A DNA stretch of 64,000 bases. Origin: Mesorhizobium loti R88b (GTDB lineage Bacteria > Pseudomonadota > Alphaproteobacteria > Rhizobiales > Rhizobiaceae). Shown here in pieces: positions 43,740 to 52,657 of the stretch. The translations under genes were made by a program, and so were the position numbers. Location of the stretch: the NCBI RefSeq assembly GCF_013170845.1, contig NZ_CP033367.1:1612001-1676000 (forward strand), written 5' to 3'. The first letter of the stretch is position 1, and every line of letters starts with the position of its first letter. A model generated the notes under the pieces. The model did no database searches and was not told the DNA's origin. It saw only the letters and a list, made by a program, of their open reading frames with translations.

Positions 43740-45359
43740 TCAGTGCAATCTTCGCACCGTCATCATCGACATGTCCGTCGGTTTTGTATGATCGAAATAG
43801 CACATTGTATGCACTGCATTCAGATCACATTGGTTCACGGTAAGTGACGCATCGAAATTACCAGATGGATCGGTTAGGAATGTACCTGGAATATCCTCTT
43901 GGAACTCAACGCTGTTTACACCTTGATGTGACATGTTATGAAAATGAACACTGTTGAAAAACAATTCCGGCCAGATATCGCCACTGCCTTTGACCGAAAT
44001 TGTGGAGTGAAGTGTCGCTTTCACAGGAGAATACGGCTCAAACCCGACGCAGGAGGCTTCCAGTTTCTGCCCGCTGTCTTTTTTATATTCAGATCCCAGA
44101 TATAACTGGCACTCGGTACACATGCAGTCATGTCCGTGTTTTTCCACCTGAGTGCAGGATGAATCCGTTGAGTGATGGCTCAAGCCAAAAGCGATCACGT
44201 TACATGCCGCCAACAGCTTGATATCGCTTGGCACAGGGTCGATTACTGAGGCAGCCGCGTCGACCTTAACGCAGTCTTCCCCGCTTGACGCTGCTGAACC
44301 ACACGCTTTGATCAAATCGGCTATCAGCGCTCTCTCGTCACTGATCGTAGCAAGGTACGCCTCCGCTATCTTGGGCTTGAATTCGAAATAGTCGTCAGGT
44401 GAATTAAGCGCCGACTGAACAAACTCAATACGGTCGGTTGCTAAATCGTACCCCTTTATCAATTCTCCCATTATTGCCGCTGAAGAGTTAAAATTATGCC
44501 ATTTTGCTTCGTTAGCCTTGTGCAGTGCGAGCTGAAACGCCACAGAATTAGCGTACGGTGCAAAAAGCACCTTAGAAGTGCTTGGCTTAGCACCCGGGGA
44601 CGTAAGGTCTTTTTCAAATTTACTAGCGAATGACAGAAGAGCTGCGGGATCGGTCAGAGAGGTCGGATGATCATCCACATATCCGGTCTGCGCAATTTCA
44701 ATGTGGACTCGATCCTCAGCTGTTAGCTTTTGCCAATCCGAGGCAATCTTTGCATCCAATGACGCCGCGCCATAGCTTGCCATCAATTCGCCCTGTAGGC
44801 TCTTGGCTTCCGCATCAGACGCATTTCGAAGCTCAACAACAGCAACAAATTCGCCGCCGCTAACTACATTGGTTATATAGCTGTCGCCGCACGCCTGTTT
44901 GAAAAACGCCGGCGACACCTTAAGAGCTTCCAAACCGTCATCAGTCATCTTTATATCGCCGTCGATTTGGTCCTGATCCCCATCCACGATAATCCGCACA
45001 GACAAATATTTATTGTTGTCTGAAATACTTTTACTCACAAGCGTTGACAGCTCCGTGCTGGCAGAACCGTTCATGCCAAACATCGACGCGTACGCGTGAA
45101 CGCCGAGGGAGTCACGAAAAGTCGACATTGAATTTATCTGGAAAATTTCTTTTTTAGAGCTGTAATCATTGCTTCCGCCAGGCTTTTGTTTGTCCAAAAC
45201 GGTGTACTTAATACAGGGTGGATGAATTTCACCGGTAACCGGGTTAAATCCATAGCCAAGTCCAATTTGCTGATCGAAGTGTGAAACATTGAGCCCAGCC
45301 GCGCTGGCTTGACCCAATGTTGCTGCAAGCAAGAGCACAGCCGCCAGTGAACGTTTCAT
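43740..45359 (-). CDS. Secreted protein with MACPF-like signature
   Basis: A 539-residue protein with a signal peptide (KRSLAAVLLLAATLGQASA). Residues 32-44 read IGLGYGFNPVTGE; residues 85-130 form a Ser/Thr-rich amphipathic stretch (LGVHAYASMFGMNGSASTEL); residues 152-180 read FFKQACGDSYITNVVSGGEF followed by VAVVELRNA, which resembles the MACPF hallmark (a Y-G-x-x-[FY] core then a GG pair). The C-terminal third is cysteine-rich. GGGAGGA supports ATG 45359. MACPF proteins form pores in membranes; that role here is inference from sequence pattern, not from an alignment. Confidence 0.55.
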   Translation of the reverse strand: MKRSLAAVLLLAATLGQASAAGLNVSHFDQQIGLGYGFNPVTGEIHPPCIKYTVLDKQKPGGSNDYSSKKEIFQINSMSTFRDSLGVHAYASMFGMNGSASTELSTLVSKSISDNNKYLSVRIIVDGDQDQIDGDIKMTDDGLEALKVSPAFFKQACGDSYITNVVSGGEFVAVVELRNASDAEAKSLQGELMASYGAASLDAKIASDWQKLTAEDRVHIEIAQTGYVDDHPTSLTDPAALLSFASKFEKDLTSPGAKPSTSKVLFAPYANSVAFQLALHKANEAKWHNFNSSAAIMGELIKGYDLATDRIEFVQSALNSPDDYFEFKPKIAEAYLATISDERALIADLIKACGSAASSGEDCVKVDAAASVIDPVPSDIKLLAACNVIAFGLSHHSTDSSCTQVEKHGHDCMCTECQLYLGSEYKKDSGQKLEASCVGFEPYSPVKATLHSTISVKGSGDIWPELFFNSVHFHNMSHQGVNSVEFQEDIPGTFLTDPSGNFDASLTVNQCDLNAVHTMCYFDHTKPTDMSMMTVRRLH

Positions 45360-45645
45360 ACTTCCTCCCCATTTCCGGCCCATGATTCATCATGCGGATT
45401 GTTGGGCCGATGGCAAGATGGCCAATGCGCAATCGCGAGGTCCAAAAGATAACTAGGGACCGACGCTCTCGTCCTGAATTCACCGCCGGCCCCGCTCCGG
45501 TGAATGTTTCGGCCCGGGCGCCGGAAATGCTCTCCAGGGTCTCAATAGTGCGGTCAATCAGGTGGACCGAGCCATCTCCTGTGCTACGCACGCTCGCTGC
45601 CCGCCGAAGATCTCCACTGTTGGACGGTCGCTGAAGCTCAATCAT
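45244..45645 (-). CDS. Possible truncated protein overlapping the MACPF-like gene
   Basis: ATG 45645 overlaps the stop of the HGG-motif gene (ATGATTGA), a coupled start. The first ~95 residues (IELQRPSNSGDLRRAASVRS, TGDGSVHLIDRTIETLESIS) look like protein; the last ~38 overlap the MACPF-like gene in another frame and look random. It may be the 5' part of a phage-module gene cut when cargo was inserted. Confidence 0.35.
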   Translation of the reverse strand: MIELQRPSNSGDLRRAASVRSTGDGSVHLIDRTIETLESISGARAETFTGAGPAVNSGRERRSLVIFWTSRLRIGHLAIGPTIRMMNHGPEMGRKYETFTGGCALACSNIGSSQRGWAQCFTLRSANWTWLWI

Positions 45646-45922
45646 AAGCGCCTCCGGCAATGTTACGGATCGTTTCGTTTGCGCTCGCCACTAGGTCGGC
45701 ATAAAGTCGGCGAGCAGCGACCGCCTCGCAGGTGTATCGACCGTGCTTGTAGTGCCCGTGCCCCGGGCCTCTTGGCGCTCCGCCACCAGCACCGTGAAAC
45801 CGGCAGACGCGATGACCTCGCTTTGCTGGGGCCTTGCAGCCGACACCTGTGCGTTTGCTACGCGCCTTACAACGCGGCGCCGCGTGCGCTTTGGCGATGT
45901 TGTTTACGGGGTTAGCGTTCAT
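45638..45922 (-). CDS. HGG-motif small protein of phage-like modules
   Basis: A 94-residue basic protein. It contains CKARSKRTGVGCKAPAKRGHRVCRFHGAGGGAPRGPGHGHYKHGRYT, the conserved C...C...C-x-x-HG(G/A) pattern of small proteins found in rhizobial prophages and elements. The set of Cys and His suggests zinc binding. It overlaps the end of the upstream gene by 11 bases. Confidence 0.75.
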   Translation of the reverse strand: MNANPVNNIAKAHAAPRCKARSKRTGVGCKAPAKRGHRVCRFHGAGGGAPRGPGHGHYKHGRYTCEAVAARRLYADLVASANETIRNIAGGAYD

Positions 45923-46571
45923 TTTCTTGCTCTGCCCCACCCCCATGGGAGACATTGCCGACGATGGCTTGGCCGCCTTGCTTCACTGTAACGTGCTTCA
46001 CGATAACCCTCTGCTCTCCCTTGCTGCGGTAGCGCTTCAACGCCTCGACCTGAGCTGCAAATGTCCTGGCCAGCCTGTTCATGCTGCGCTCGTAAGCCTC
46101 TAACTGGCTGTTGTTCGAACTGTTGGCCGGCAAGGTCGCAACGAGGTTGGCGAACCTCATCATCGACATGTGGATGGCTGCCATCTGAGAGGCAATCAGT
46201 GTTTCAGTCGGATCTTGCGGATTAATCCCGCGTGCAATCGCTATCGCATAGTTCATCGCGTTGACGTCGACCGCTTTGTCCTTCTGAGCCAAGGCCGCTA
46301 GGTCTTTGAGGAGCCCCTCAAGTAGTGGAAATTCGGTCACGCCGAACGCTTCCATCATCAGGTTATAAGCAACATCACGGTTGTCGTGGTCGGGAAGGAG
46401 GCGGGCTTGCACGGTGTCGCCAACCTGAACAGATTCGCTCTTAAGGTAAGGCGCCTTGCGTGCCGCTTCCTTGCGTTTGGCAAATGCCGACAACCCCGCC
46501 GCCTCCGGCGCAGTTGGGTTGTATGCGCATGGTGCGTTCGTTGCTAAGCTCAGATTGTGGACCTTGGCCAT
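45912..46571 (-). CDS. Conserved phage-module protein
   Basis: A 219-residue soluble helical protein: YNLMMEAFGVTEFPLLEGLLKDLAALAQKDKAVDVNAMNYAIAIARGINPQDPTETLIASQMAAIHMSMMRFANLVATLP, then ERSMNRLARTFAAQVEALKRYRSKGEQRVIVKHVTVKQGGQAIVGNV. The closing segment recurs in rhizobial mobile-element proteins placed next to HGG-motif proteins. The function is unknown. It lies 6 bp after the tail-spike gene. Confidence 0.75.
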   Translation of the reverse strand: MAKVHNLSLATNAPCAYNPTAPEAAGLSAFAKRKEAARKAPYLKSESVQVGDTVQARLLPDHDNRDVAYNLMMEAFGVTEFPLLEGLLKDLAALAQKDKAVDVNAMNYAIAIARGINPQDPTETLIASQMAAIHMSMMRFANLVATLPANSSNNSQLEAYERSMNRLARTFAAQVEALKRYRSKGEQRVIVKHVTVKQGGQAIVGNVSHGGGAEQENER

Positions 46572-46577
46572 CTGGTT

Positions 46578-48818
46578 TCAGGTATTCGACGGCATCCAGC
46601 GCCATGTAGGCGCCACGCTATAAGTCATGCTGATCGTGGCATCGTTATCAACAATGACCGTTGCCGGCGTAGTGACGGCGATTGTCACCCCGTTGACAAT
46701 GATGGCCGTGACCGTGCCGCCGGAGATATTCACCAAAGCAGATTGACCATTGGTGTTTGATATCGCCGTCGTACTGGCGGGAACAGACGGCGTAGACACC
46801 AGATTTTGAAGCCGGCTGACCCAATTGAAGCCTTTCCGGTGGGTGGCAACTGTCGGATGGAATAGCGTGCCGGCGCCCCCATAGGTCATATTGCGGAATT
46901 CATTGGAGACGCCTGCTGTCGCATCTATGCCGACGTTGCCCACGGCAAAGAACGTCATCGTTCCGCCTGCCCATGTGTTAGCTTGGACATTAGCGGAATC
47001 GATAAGAACGTTGGTGGCGTTCACTTCGAAGTCGCATGCATCGAAGAAGTTTCCGGTGTTCGCATTCCCGGTCGATGTCATGTGCAAGCCGATATTGGCA
47101 TTCCCCACGGCCAGCTTAAGCGTGTTCATGGAGCCGGCAACGATCTGAACGGCTGTCCCATTGCCGGATGCGCTGCAATTCACAGTTAGCACAGCACGTG
47201 AGGTGTAGACCCCGTTGAACTGCACTCCCATGTTGGCGGCATTTGTAGAGGCATTCTGAACGACAACATTTTCGATTACGGCGCCGTTGAGTGCATCGCC
47301 AGTCCCGCGAGCGAATTTGACCAGCACGCCGGCAATGTTGCCCGCAATGTTAAAATCAGACAGATGCAGGTAAAAGATCGGGGTTGAAACAGACGTGCCC
47401 TGGACGGTTAGTCCGAACCCCGCATCGAAGATGATGCGAGAATTCCCGTTGCCGTTACCCCCAATGACAAGACCGTTTCTCGGCACTGTCCACGTAATAT
47501 TTGCTGTGGCACGGAAAACACCGTTCCCCAATTGCCCCGCTCCAACGACTGCAACCCGTGTGAACCAGTTGTTGAGCGCCGTCGTGTCATCTGCAACACC
47601 ATCGCCGACTGCGCCAAAGTCATATGGCGAGAGCGCCTCTGAGGCCTTGCTGTTCCATGTGCGAGTGGCAGCGCCGGTGCCGGATTGGAGAAATCCCTGA
47701 TAGCTAGGCGCGGACGCGCCATTGCCTATGAGCGCGTACCCGCTTGTCCCGAGCGTAAAGTTTGCTAGAGGAAGAAGGCCTGCAACCCCCGTCGTAAGTG
47801 GTAGTCCCGTAAGGTTGGTGGCTACGCCAGAGGCGGGAGTTCCGAGGGCACCGTTCTGGAACAATAGTGCGCCCGTCCCGCTTTCGTCAGTCATAGCCGC
47901 CCTGAGCTGCGCACTGGTGCCGCCAGCCAAGAAGGCGGCCATATTCGCGGCCAAGCCGCTGATACCCGTGCTAACAGGCAGGCCAGTAACGTTCGTCATG
48001 ACGCCAGAGGCAGGCGTTCCGAGAGATGGGCCGATAAACGTCGGACCATTGGCGAAAACAAGCGCCCCGGAGCCCGTCTCGTCCGTTACGGCGGCGGCGA
48101 GTTGAGCACTGGTGCCCCCCGCGAGAAACGCCGCCATATTGGTGGCGAGGCCAGAAACGCCAGTGCTAATCGGCAACCCTGTGGCATTTGTCAGCAAGCC
48201 AGCACTCGGCGTTCCAAGATCCCCACTTTGGAACAAGAGATTCCCGGTTCCACTCTCATCAGTCATCAGCGCGCGAAGATTGGCGCTTGAGGGCGTGGCG
48301 ACCCACGTGTCAAAGGCGCCCGATCGGGTGATTGCTGCCCATGTCGTCAGGTTGGCTGCCAATGGCTGGAACGGGCCGCCAAATGGAGTTGCGGGATCGG
48401 TTAGGACATAAAACGCCCCATTGTACCAAAACGTGTGCGAATTACCGGCGAACAGATCGCCAGCAATGAGCGGGATATAGCCAGATGGCCCGGCCTTGAC
48501 GATCGTGCGTGGATTGGTGGCGCCGAATTGCAGGGTTGGTGCCGCACCGACATTTGAGCGATCAATGCGGATGCAGAGCAGTTCGTAGAGGTTGATCTGA
48601 TCGACGCCGACTTCGGTCTGGACGATATAGGCGTCCCCTGTTCCGATGGTCTGGTAGATCGGGTTTATTTTGTTCCAGAAGCGCTTGGTCGCGGCCATCA
48701 TCATACGGCCGGTCTGATCCACGTAGGCAGGCATGCTTCCCTGCGGCCAACCGGCGGGTACGGGCTCGCTGTTTCGGTCGTCGCGTTCGGACCAGGCTAC
48801 GTCTGCAATATCGGGCAT
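46578..48818 (-). CDS. Phage tail-spike-like protein, pectate-lyase fold
   Basis: A 746-residue protein. Residues 1-175 form a phage-type head; residues 178-349 hold three repeats (GTPxxGxxTNxTGLPxxTGxxGL alternating with NMAAFLAGGTSAQL and TDExGxGALxF), as in tail fibres; residues 399-419 (YDFGAVGDGVADDTTALNNW) begin a right-handed beta-helix of pectate-lyase type that runs on to a small C-terminal domain. Such spikes bind or cut surface polysaccharide. No other tail gene lies nearby. Its 5' region is duplicated at 52658. Confidence 0.85.
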   Translation of the reverse strand: MPDIADVAWSERDDRNSEPVPAGWPQGSMPAYVDQTGRMMMAATKRFWNKINPIYQTIGTGDAYIVQTEVGVDQINLYELLCIRIDRSNVGAAPTLQFGATNPRTIVKAGPSGYIPLIAGDLFAGNSHTFWYNGAFYVLTDPATPFGGPFQPLAANLTTWAAITRSGAFDTWVATPSSANLRALMTDESGTGNLLFQSGDLGTPSAGLLTNATGLPISTGVSGLATNMAAFLAGGTSAQLAAAVTDETGSGALVFANGPTFIGPSLGTPASGVMTNVTGLPVSTGISGLAANMAAFLAGGTSAQLRAAMTDESGTGALLFQNGALGTPASGVATNLTGLPLTTGVAGLLPLANFTLGTSGYALIGNGASAPSYQGFLQSGTGAATRTWNSKASEALSPYDFGAVGDGVADDTTALNNWFTRVAVVGAGQLGNGVFRATANITWTVPRNGLVIGGNGNGNSRIIFDAGFGLTVQGTSVSTPIFYLHLSDFNIAGNIAGVLVKFARGTGDALNGAVIENVVVQNASTNAANMGVQFNGVYTSRAVLTVNCSASGNGTAVQIVAGSMNTLKLAVGNANIGLHMTSTGNANTGNFFDACDFEVNATNVLIDSANVQANTWAGGTMTFFAVGNVGIDATAGVSNEFRNMTYGGAGTLFHPTVATHRKGFNWVSRLQNLVSTPSVPASTTAISNTNGQSALVNISGGTVTAIIVNGVTIAVTTPATVIVDNDATISMTYSVAPTWRWMPSNT
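47772..48287 (-). repeat. Intragenic repeats in tail-spike gene
   Basis: Codes for residues 178-349 of the tail-spike protein: three diverged units of about 60 residues. The DNA copies differ at many third positions, so this is an old protein repeat rather than a new tandem duplication. Confidence 0.75.
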
Positions 48819-48917
48819 TTTTGGCGCGCTAGGCTCCTGTTATCAGTCAGGGCCAATGGACCACGCGCGCGAGTCTTTGAGGATTGGAAGCGTGTGCCCT
48901 TGTGTGCACCTCTGTGA
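48819..48917 (-). promoter_or_regulatory. Shared 5' region, copy 1 (before tail-spike gene)
   Basis: About 99 bp that match 52658-52757 closely. Conserved parts on the plus strand: TTTGGCG next to the start codon, TATCA and TCAGGG, GACCACGC, TTGAGGATTGGAAGCGTG, GCCCTTGTGTG and CCTCTGTGACC. The copies sit directly before a start codon in both cases, so they likely hold a common promoter, operator and ribosome site. Confidence 0.75.
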
Positions 48918-48990
48918 CCGCGTTTGGCCTCTCGAAGGACACGTGACGCCTTAATCTTGTGAAATTGCGTGAACGGTATTAAATGCCCCG

Positions 48991-49302
48991 ATGCAAAAAA
49001 TGATGTTGCTGGCGGCGGCAGTAATTCTTTCAGCCTGTGTTGATCAGAAAGCCGCTTGGCAAAACACCTTGGCTAATCAGAACCAAGAGTGTTCGGCCTA
49101 CGGCTTTAAGGAAGGAACAGACGCCTTCGCCAACTGCATGCAGAGCGGCATCGATCAGCGAAGGCAACGCGCGCAAATAGCCGCCACCGCTTTCATGGCC
49201 ACCCGTCCCGCTCCGCTCGCACTTCCGGCGATGCAAACAAGCCGCCCCGTGAATTGCACCAGCGGCGTTGTCGGGACCCAAATTAATACGAGTTGCTACT
49301 GA
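48991..49302 (+). CDS. Small lipoprotein-like protein
   Basis: A 103-residue protein with a lipoprotein signal (MMLLAAAVILSACVD). The mature part (KAAWQNTLANQNQECSAYGF, KEGTDAFANCMQSGIDQRRQ) resembles short rhizobial lipoproteins with the GT..FA.CM pattern. Its stop overlaps the next start (TGATG). It is on the strand opposite to the phage-like genes. Confidence 0.7.
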   Translation: MQKMMLLAAAVILSACVDQKAAWQNTLANQNQECSAYGFKEGTDAFANCMQSGIDQRRQRAQIAATAFMATRPAPLALPAMQTSRPVNCTSGVVGTQINTSCY

Positions 49303-49481
49303 TGCGCCGCGCCCTTGCCTTTGCCCTATGCACCGCCGGTATGATTGGTGTGTATTTTCTTGTCCGCTTTATCGTGACTGGCATCAGCCCCGATTTCGGA
49401 TATGGCGCGGCGGTCGGATTTATGATCTGCGCTCTTCTATTCTGGCTAAACGAGCGCATTGACAGACGCGCTCGTCGCTAA
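49302..49481 (+). CDS. Small two-helix membrane protein
   Basis: A 59-residue protein (MRRALAFALCTAGMIGVYFL, VRFIVTGISPDFGYGAAVGF, MICALLFWLNERIDRRARR) with two TM helices and a basic end. Its ATG shares one base with the previous stop, so it is coupled to the small lipoprotein. A lysis (holin-like) role is possible but unproven. Confidence 0.65.
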   Translation: MRRALAFALCTAGMIGVYFLVRFIVTGISPDFGYGAAVGFMICALLFWLNERIDRRARR

Positions 49482-52091
49482 TCACTGTTGCAGCAGCATG
49501 TTTGGTTTGCTGACGGTCAGGCTCAAAGGCTGGCGCTGATTTACCTGCGGCACCGCCACACCCTGCGGCACGGACCTAAGCAGCATGTTACCAAGATCCG
49601 GCGCGCCTGTTCCAAGAGCATTCTGGACCATCTTGTTACCGAGATACGGGTTGCGCAGAACCGTCCCGAGGCCGCGCGACGCAATTCCGCTGGCGACGCC
49701 GGCGCCGAGTGCATACGGGATCGCGGCCGGGTTAGTTGCTAACCCCCATGCGCCAGCACCGCTTAGCAGAGGGTTATTCAGCAGCATCGAGCGTTCCGCC
49801 GTACCGCTGGACGGAGCTTCCTTGAGAAACTGTTGGCCGATACGCCCCAGGTCCACGAGATCGGCGCCTTTGCCATAGGCCGCATTGCCATAGGATTTTG
49901 CAGCCTGGGTCATCAGCAATGCGGGCGAGATGTCGCCGGTCGTGGACTTCGTGGCAAGCGGTTCGACCGTTTTCAGGGCTTTCCACTGGCTACGGGCAGT
50001 GCGGAGATCCGATTGAACATCGGTAGGCGCCGAGCGTTCAAGGGTGCCGTCGATGGCATCCCTGATCTGGTTCGCCGAAAAACTGACGTTCGGGTCCGTG
50101 GAGTTCATAAGCCGATCGAGCGGCGCACCCTTTCGAGTGATAGCCTGATAGGTCTTGCCGTCTATGGCGTTGCCACCGGCCTTGTATTGCTTCATCAGCG
50201 TCAAAAGCTGGTTGCGCAGCGGCGTGATTTCCGATGGCTGGAGGGTTTGCTGAGCCTCGGTAATTATTTTGGTGATATCGCCCTGGAATTGTCCATCTGC
50301 GCTGATGACCGGCGTGCGATCGGCGACGCTATCGAAGACGGCTCCGATGCGGCTTTTCGCAGCGTCGATCACTTCCGGCGTCACGGCTTTAGCGGTCTCG
50401 CCGAAGGAATTGGCCACCGCACTATTGAACGCCGTCTGCTGGGCTTCCTTGGCCGCAGTACCGCCGCTCAAAGGCAGGCGATTGACCACGGAATCGAGAA
50501 ACTTGATCGTCGGGTTGCTCGAAAGCTGACCGGGACCGATGTCGATGCCGTATTTGTCCTTGGCGAGCTGGGCAAGTTGCGCAACTCGTTGCGGGACAGT
50601 CCCGCCGCCTAAGAGCTTGTTGACGCCCGCACCAATCGCCTTCCCTGCGATAGGCATTGCACCTCCGAAAAGCAGGCCAGTCGCTGCACCGCGCTTTATA
50701 GCTTCAGGATCTCCTCCCGATCTAACCGCAGCGTCACCGCCGCCGAGAGCAGCGCCAGACGCGGCCCCAAGCACAGTGCGCGCACCAATGCTGCCGCTCA
50801 TACCAAGCGCCGTTCCCACGGCAGGAACCGCCGACGCAAGGCCCCCCATTGCCCCTACGCCCCCAGCAATCTGTGCGCCTGTGGCCAAAATCGGATGATC
50901 GGACTGGAACTGTGCGTCGCCGGCGTTCTGCTGATTGAGCGAGTTCTGATAACGCTCGCCGAATGTGCCTCCCTGAAGCTTCCACGAATCCGGCAGCAAC
51001 GGGTTGATCGCTGGCGCAATCGCGGCATTCGTCGCCGCGTCCAACTTGTTGAGAGCGCCGCCAATGATAGGCACACCCGTACCGGCTTGCCGGATAAGGT
51101 TGTTGCCCATAGAGAGAACAGGACTGCCATATGCGTCGGCGAGGCCAACGCCCTTGTCGATGTAGCTGCCGATCGTTGAGCCGATTGTCTTCGGACCTGG
51201 AGGCGGACTCGCCGCCGGCAACGGCTCATCGTCGGGGATGCCCCATACCTTGAGGATATCCTGCGGAGGTGTTGTCCCTTCGCCCGACGTCGGAGCGGCG
51301 AGGCTTGTGGCTGCGTCACCAGTGTCTGAGACGTCATCCAAATGGATTCCGAAGGCAGCAAGCGGATCAACGTCTGGCGCTGCCACAGGAGGCACAGGAG
51401 CGCGTTCGACGGCTGGCGGGGCAGCAGACTGCGGCGCGGGTTGGGGGGCAGCCTGTGGCGCCGCCTGATCGCCAATCAGCGGCGTGAAATTGGGCTGCTG
51501 CCCGCTGAAGGGTGGCGGGACGTAGTTGACCGACTGGACCGGATTGGCAGCAAGCTTATTAAGAGCACCCACCGCCGGCTTTGCATCGGAGCCGCCAGCA
51601 TAAGCCATAGCCGTAGGAGGCTCTGCCTTCATGCCATAGAGTGCTGCCTGATCGGGGTTGAGACCCTTATCCCAAGAGCCACCGGCCATGCCGAGACCCT
51701 TGCCGCCACCAAGGTCGAAGTGCATGAGGTCCATAGCCCCATACTTGCCCTTGCCGCCGCCGAAATAGCCGCCCCAGCGGAATTGATCCCCGAGCTCGGG
51801 ATATTTCTCCTGCTGGACCTGACGCGCGGCCTGCGCAAGCTGCTCGTAGGTCTTGAAGCTTTCCGGAGTCTGATAGTTGGGCAGCGGCTTGCCATCAGGG
51901 CCAATGATCCTGATATCGGTCGCTTCGCCCTTGCCGTGGAAGCGAGGATCGCCGGGACGATAGCCGGAATAAGCCTCGACCTGCATACCGGTGCGGGCCG
52001 CTGCCTCTTTCAGGATATCGATCAGAGCCGGGTTCACCTTGTCCGCGCCTCTGGCGACAAAGTTGCCGACTTCGGAAAATTGACCCGTCAT
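49482..52091 (-). CDS. Ejection-type virion protein with N-terminal LAS-peptidase-like domain
   Basis: An 869-residue protein. Residues 36-127 resemble LAS/M15 metallopeptidases: AYSGYRPGDPRFHGKGEATDI has the H-x-x-G-x-A-x-D pattern (H52, D59) and MDLMHFDLGG gives a later histidine (H124). A Pro/Gln-rich linker follows, then a long Ala/Gly-rich helical part with GAQIAGGVGAMGGLASAVPA-type stretches, and a helical end, as in podovirus internal/ejection proteins that cross the cell wall. It overlaps the upstream gene by 4 bases (ATGA). Confidence 0.75.
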   Translation of the reverse strand: MTGQFSEVGNFVARGADKVNPALIDILKEAAARTGMQVEAYSGYRPGDPRFHGKGEATDIRIIGPDGKPLPNYQTPESFKTYEQLAQAARQVQQEKYPELGDQFRWGGYFGGGKGKYGAMDLMHFDLGGGKGLGMAGGSWDKGLNPDQAALYGMKAEPPTAMAYAGGSDAKPAVGALNKLAANPVQSVNYVPPPFSGQQPNFTPLIGDQAAPQAAPQPAPQSAAPPAVERAPVPPVAAPDVDPLAAFGIHLDDVSDTGDAATSLAAPTSGEGTTPPQDILKVWGIPDDEPLPAASPPPGPKTIGSTIGSYIDKGVGLADAYGSPVLSMGNNLIRQAGTGVPIIGGALNKLDAATNAAIAPAINPLLPDSWKLQGGTFGERYQNSLNQQNAGDAQFQSDHPILATGAQIAGGVGAMGGLASAVPAVGTALGMSGSIGARTVLGAASGAALGGGDAAVRSGGDPEAIKRGAATGLLFGGAMPIAGKAIGAGVNKLLGGGTVPQRVAQLAQLAKDKYGIDIGPGQLSSNPTIKFLDSVVNRLPLSGGTAAKEAQQTAFNSAVANSFGETAKAVTPEVIDAAKSRIGAVFDSVADRTPVISADGQFQGDITKIITEAQQTLQPSEITPLRNQLLTLMKQYKAGGNAIDGKTYQAITRKGAPLDRLMNSTDPNVSFSANQIRDAIDGTLERSAPTDVQSDLRTARSQWKALKTVEPLATKSTTGDISPALLMTQAAKSYGNAAYGKGADLVDLGRIGQQFLKEAPSSGTAERSMLLNNPLLSGAGAWGLATNPAAIPYALGAGVASGIASRGLGTVLRNPYLGNKMVQNALGTGAPDLGNMLLRSVPQGVAVPQVNQRQPLSLTVSKPNMLLQQ

Positions 52092-52423
52092 TCTGAAGCC
52101 CTCCAGCCGGGAGGCGAGCAAATCCCCAGTTTATGTGCAGTTTTGAGCGAGGCAGTCAGGCGCGTCTTTTCGGCAGCCGAGAGACAATCGTAGTAGCGCT
52201 GCCGATCCTCTTGCCCGAGCAAGTCGAAGGCATAGGCGATGGGGTCTTGTTCAAGGCTCCACGCGGCTACCCAATCTGAAAAATCGTCCTCGTCCTCACC
52301 CGATAGCTCAAACGCTCGGGCCTGTGCGGCGCGCAAGCGCTCCAGGACGGTGGCATCCTTGGCAGGCGAATTGCCTGCCCCTTGCGGGATAGGAAATCGG
52401 TTGATCGGCTGAGACTGGCCCAT
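52088..52423 (-). CDS. Hypothetical phage-module protein
   Basis: A 111-residue protein (NRFPIPQGAGNSPAKDATVLERLRAAQARAFELSGEDEDDFSDWVAAWSLEQDPIAYAFDLLGQEDRQRYYDCLSAAEKTRLTASLKTAHKLGI). It is acidic in the middle and helical. It lies between a ribbon-helix-helix-like gene (3 bp gap) and the ejection protein (4 bp overlap), and may be its partner or chaperone. No family is recognised. Confidence 0.65.
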   Translation of the reverse strand: MGQSQPINRFPIPQGAGNSPAKDATVLERLRAAQARAFELSGEDEDDFSDWVAAWSLEQDPIAYAFDLLGQEDRQRYYDCLSAAEKTRLTASLKTAHKLGICSPPGWRASE

Positions 52424-52426
52424 TGA

Positions 52427-52657
52427 TCAGCGCACCGCCATGTCGCCGGGATGGAATACGCCGCTGAAATGGCCGCCCGCGTCGCGGAGCTTCTCCGCTG
52501 TGGCGCGCAAAACTAGCTCATTCACGGATATGCCACGTCTGGCGGCGGCATCGAAAAGCGCTGCCCTGAAGCCCGAAGTTACCCGGCCACCATTGAGGGC
52601 AACGGGAACGATTTCGTCAGCTACATGCCGCGTTCTGCTTTCAGAAATAACGTTCAT
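52427..52657 (-). CDS. Ribbon-helix-helix-like small protein
   Basis: A 76-residue protein: VPVALNGGRVTSGFRAALFDAAARRGISVNELVLRATAEKLRDAG has the strand-helix-helix order of Arc/MetJ-like DNA-binding proteins. It follows the second copy of the ~100 bp shared 5' region and heads a module leading to the ejection protein, so it could be a regulator of that module. Confidence 0.6.
   Translation of the reverse strand: MNVISESRTRHVADEIVPVALNGGRVTSGFRAALFDAAARRGISVNELVLRATAEKLRDAGGHFSGVFHPGDMAVR

Noticed and set aside
47772..48287. CRISPR-like or tandem DNA repeat
   Set aside because: The repetition follows codons of one protein and differs at third positions; there are no short constant repeats with unique spacers. 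No CRISPR array was seen anywhere in the window.
49833..50612. Plus-strand frames opposite the ejection protein
   Set aside because: They lie wholly inside the minus-strand gene, which has clear protein-like sequence and coupled starts.
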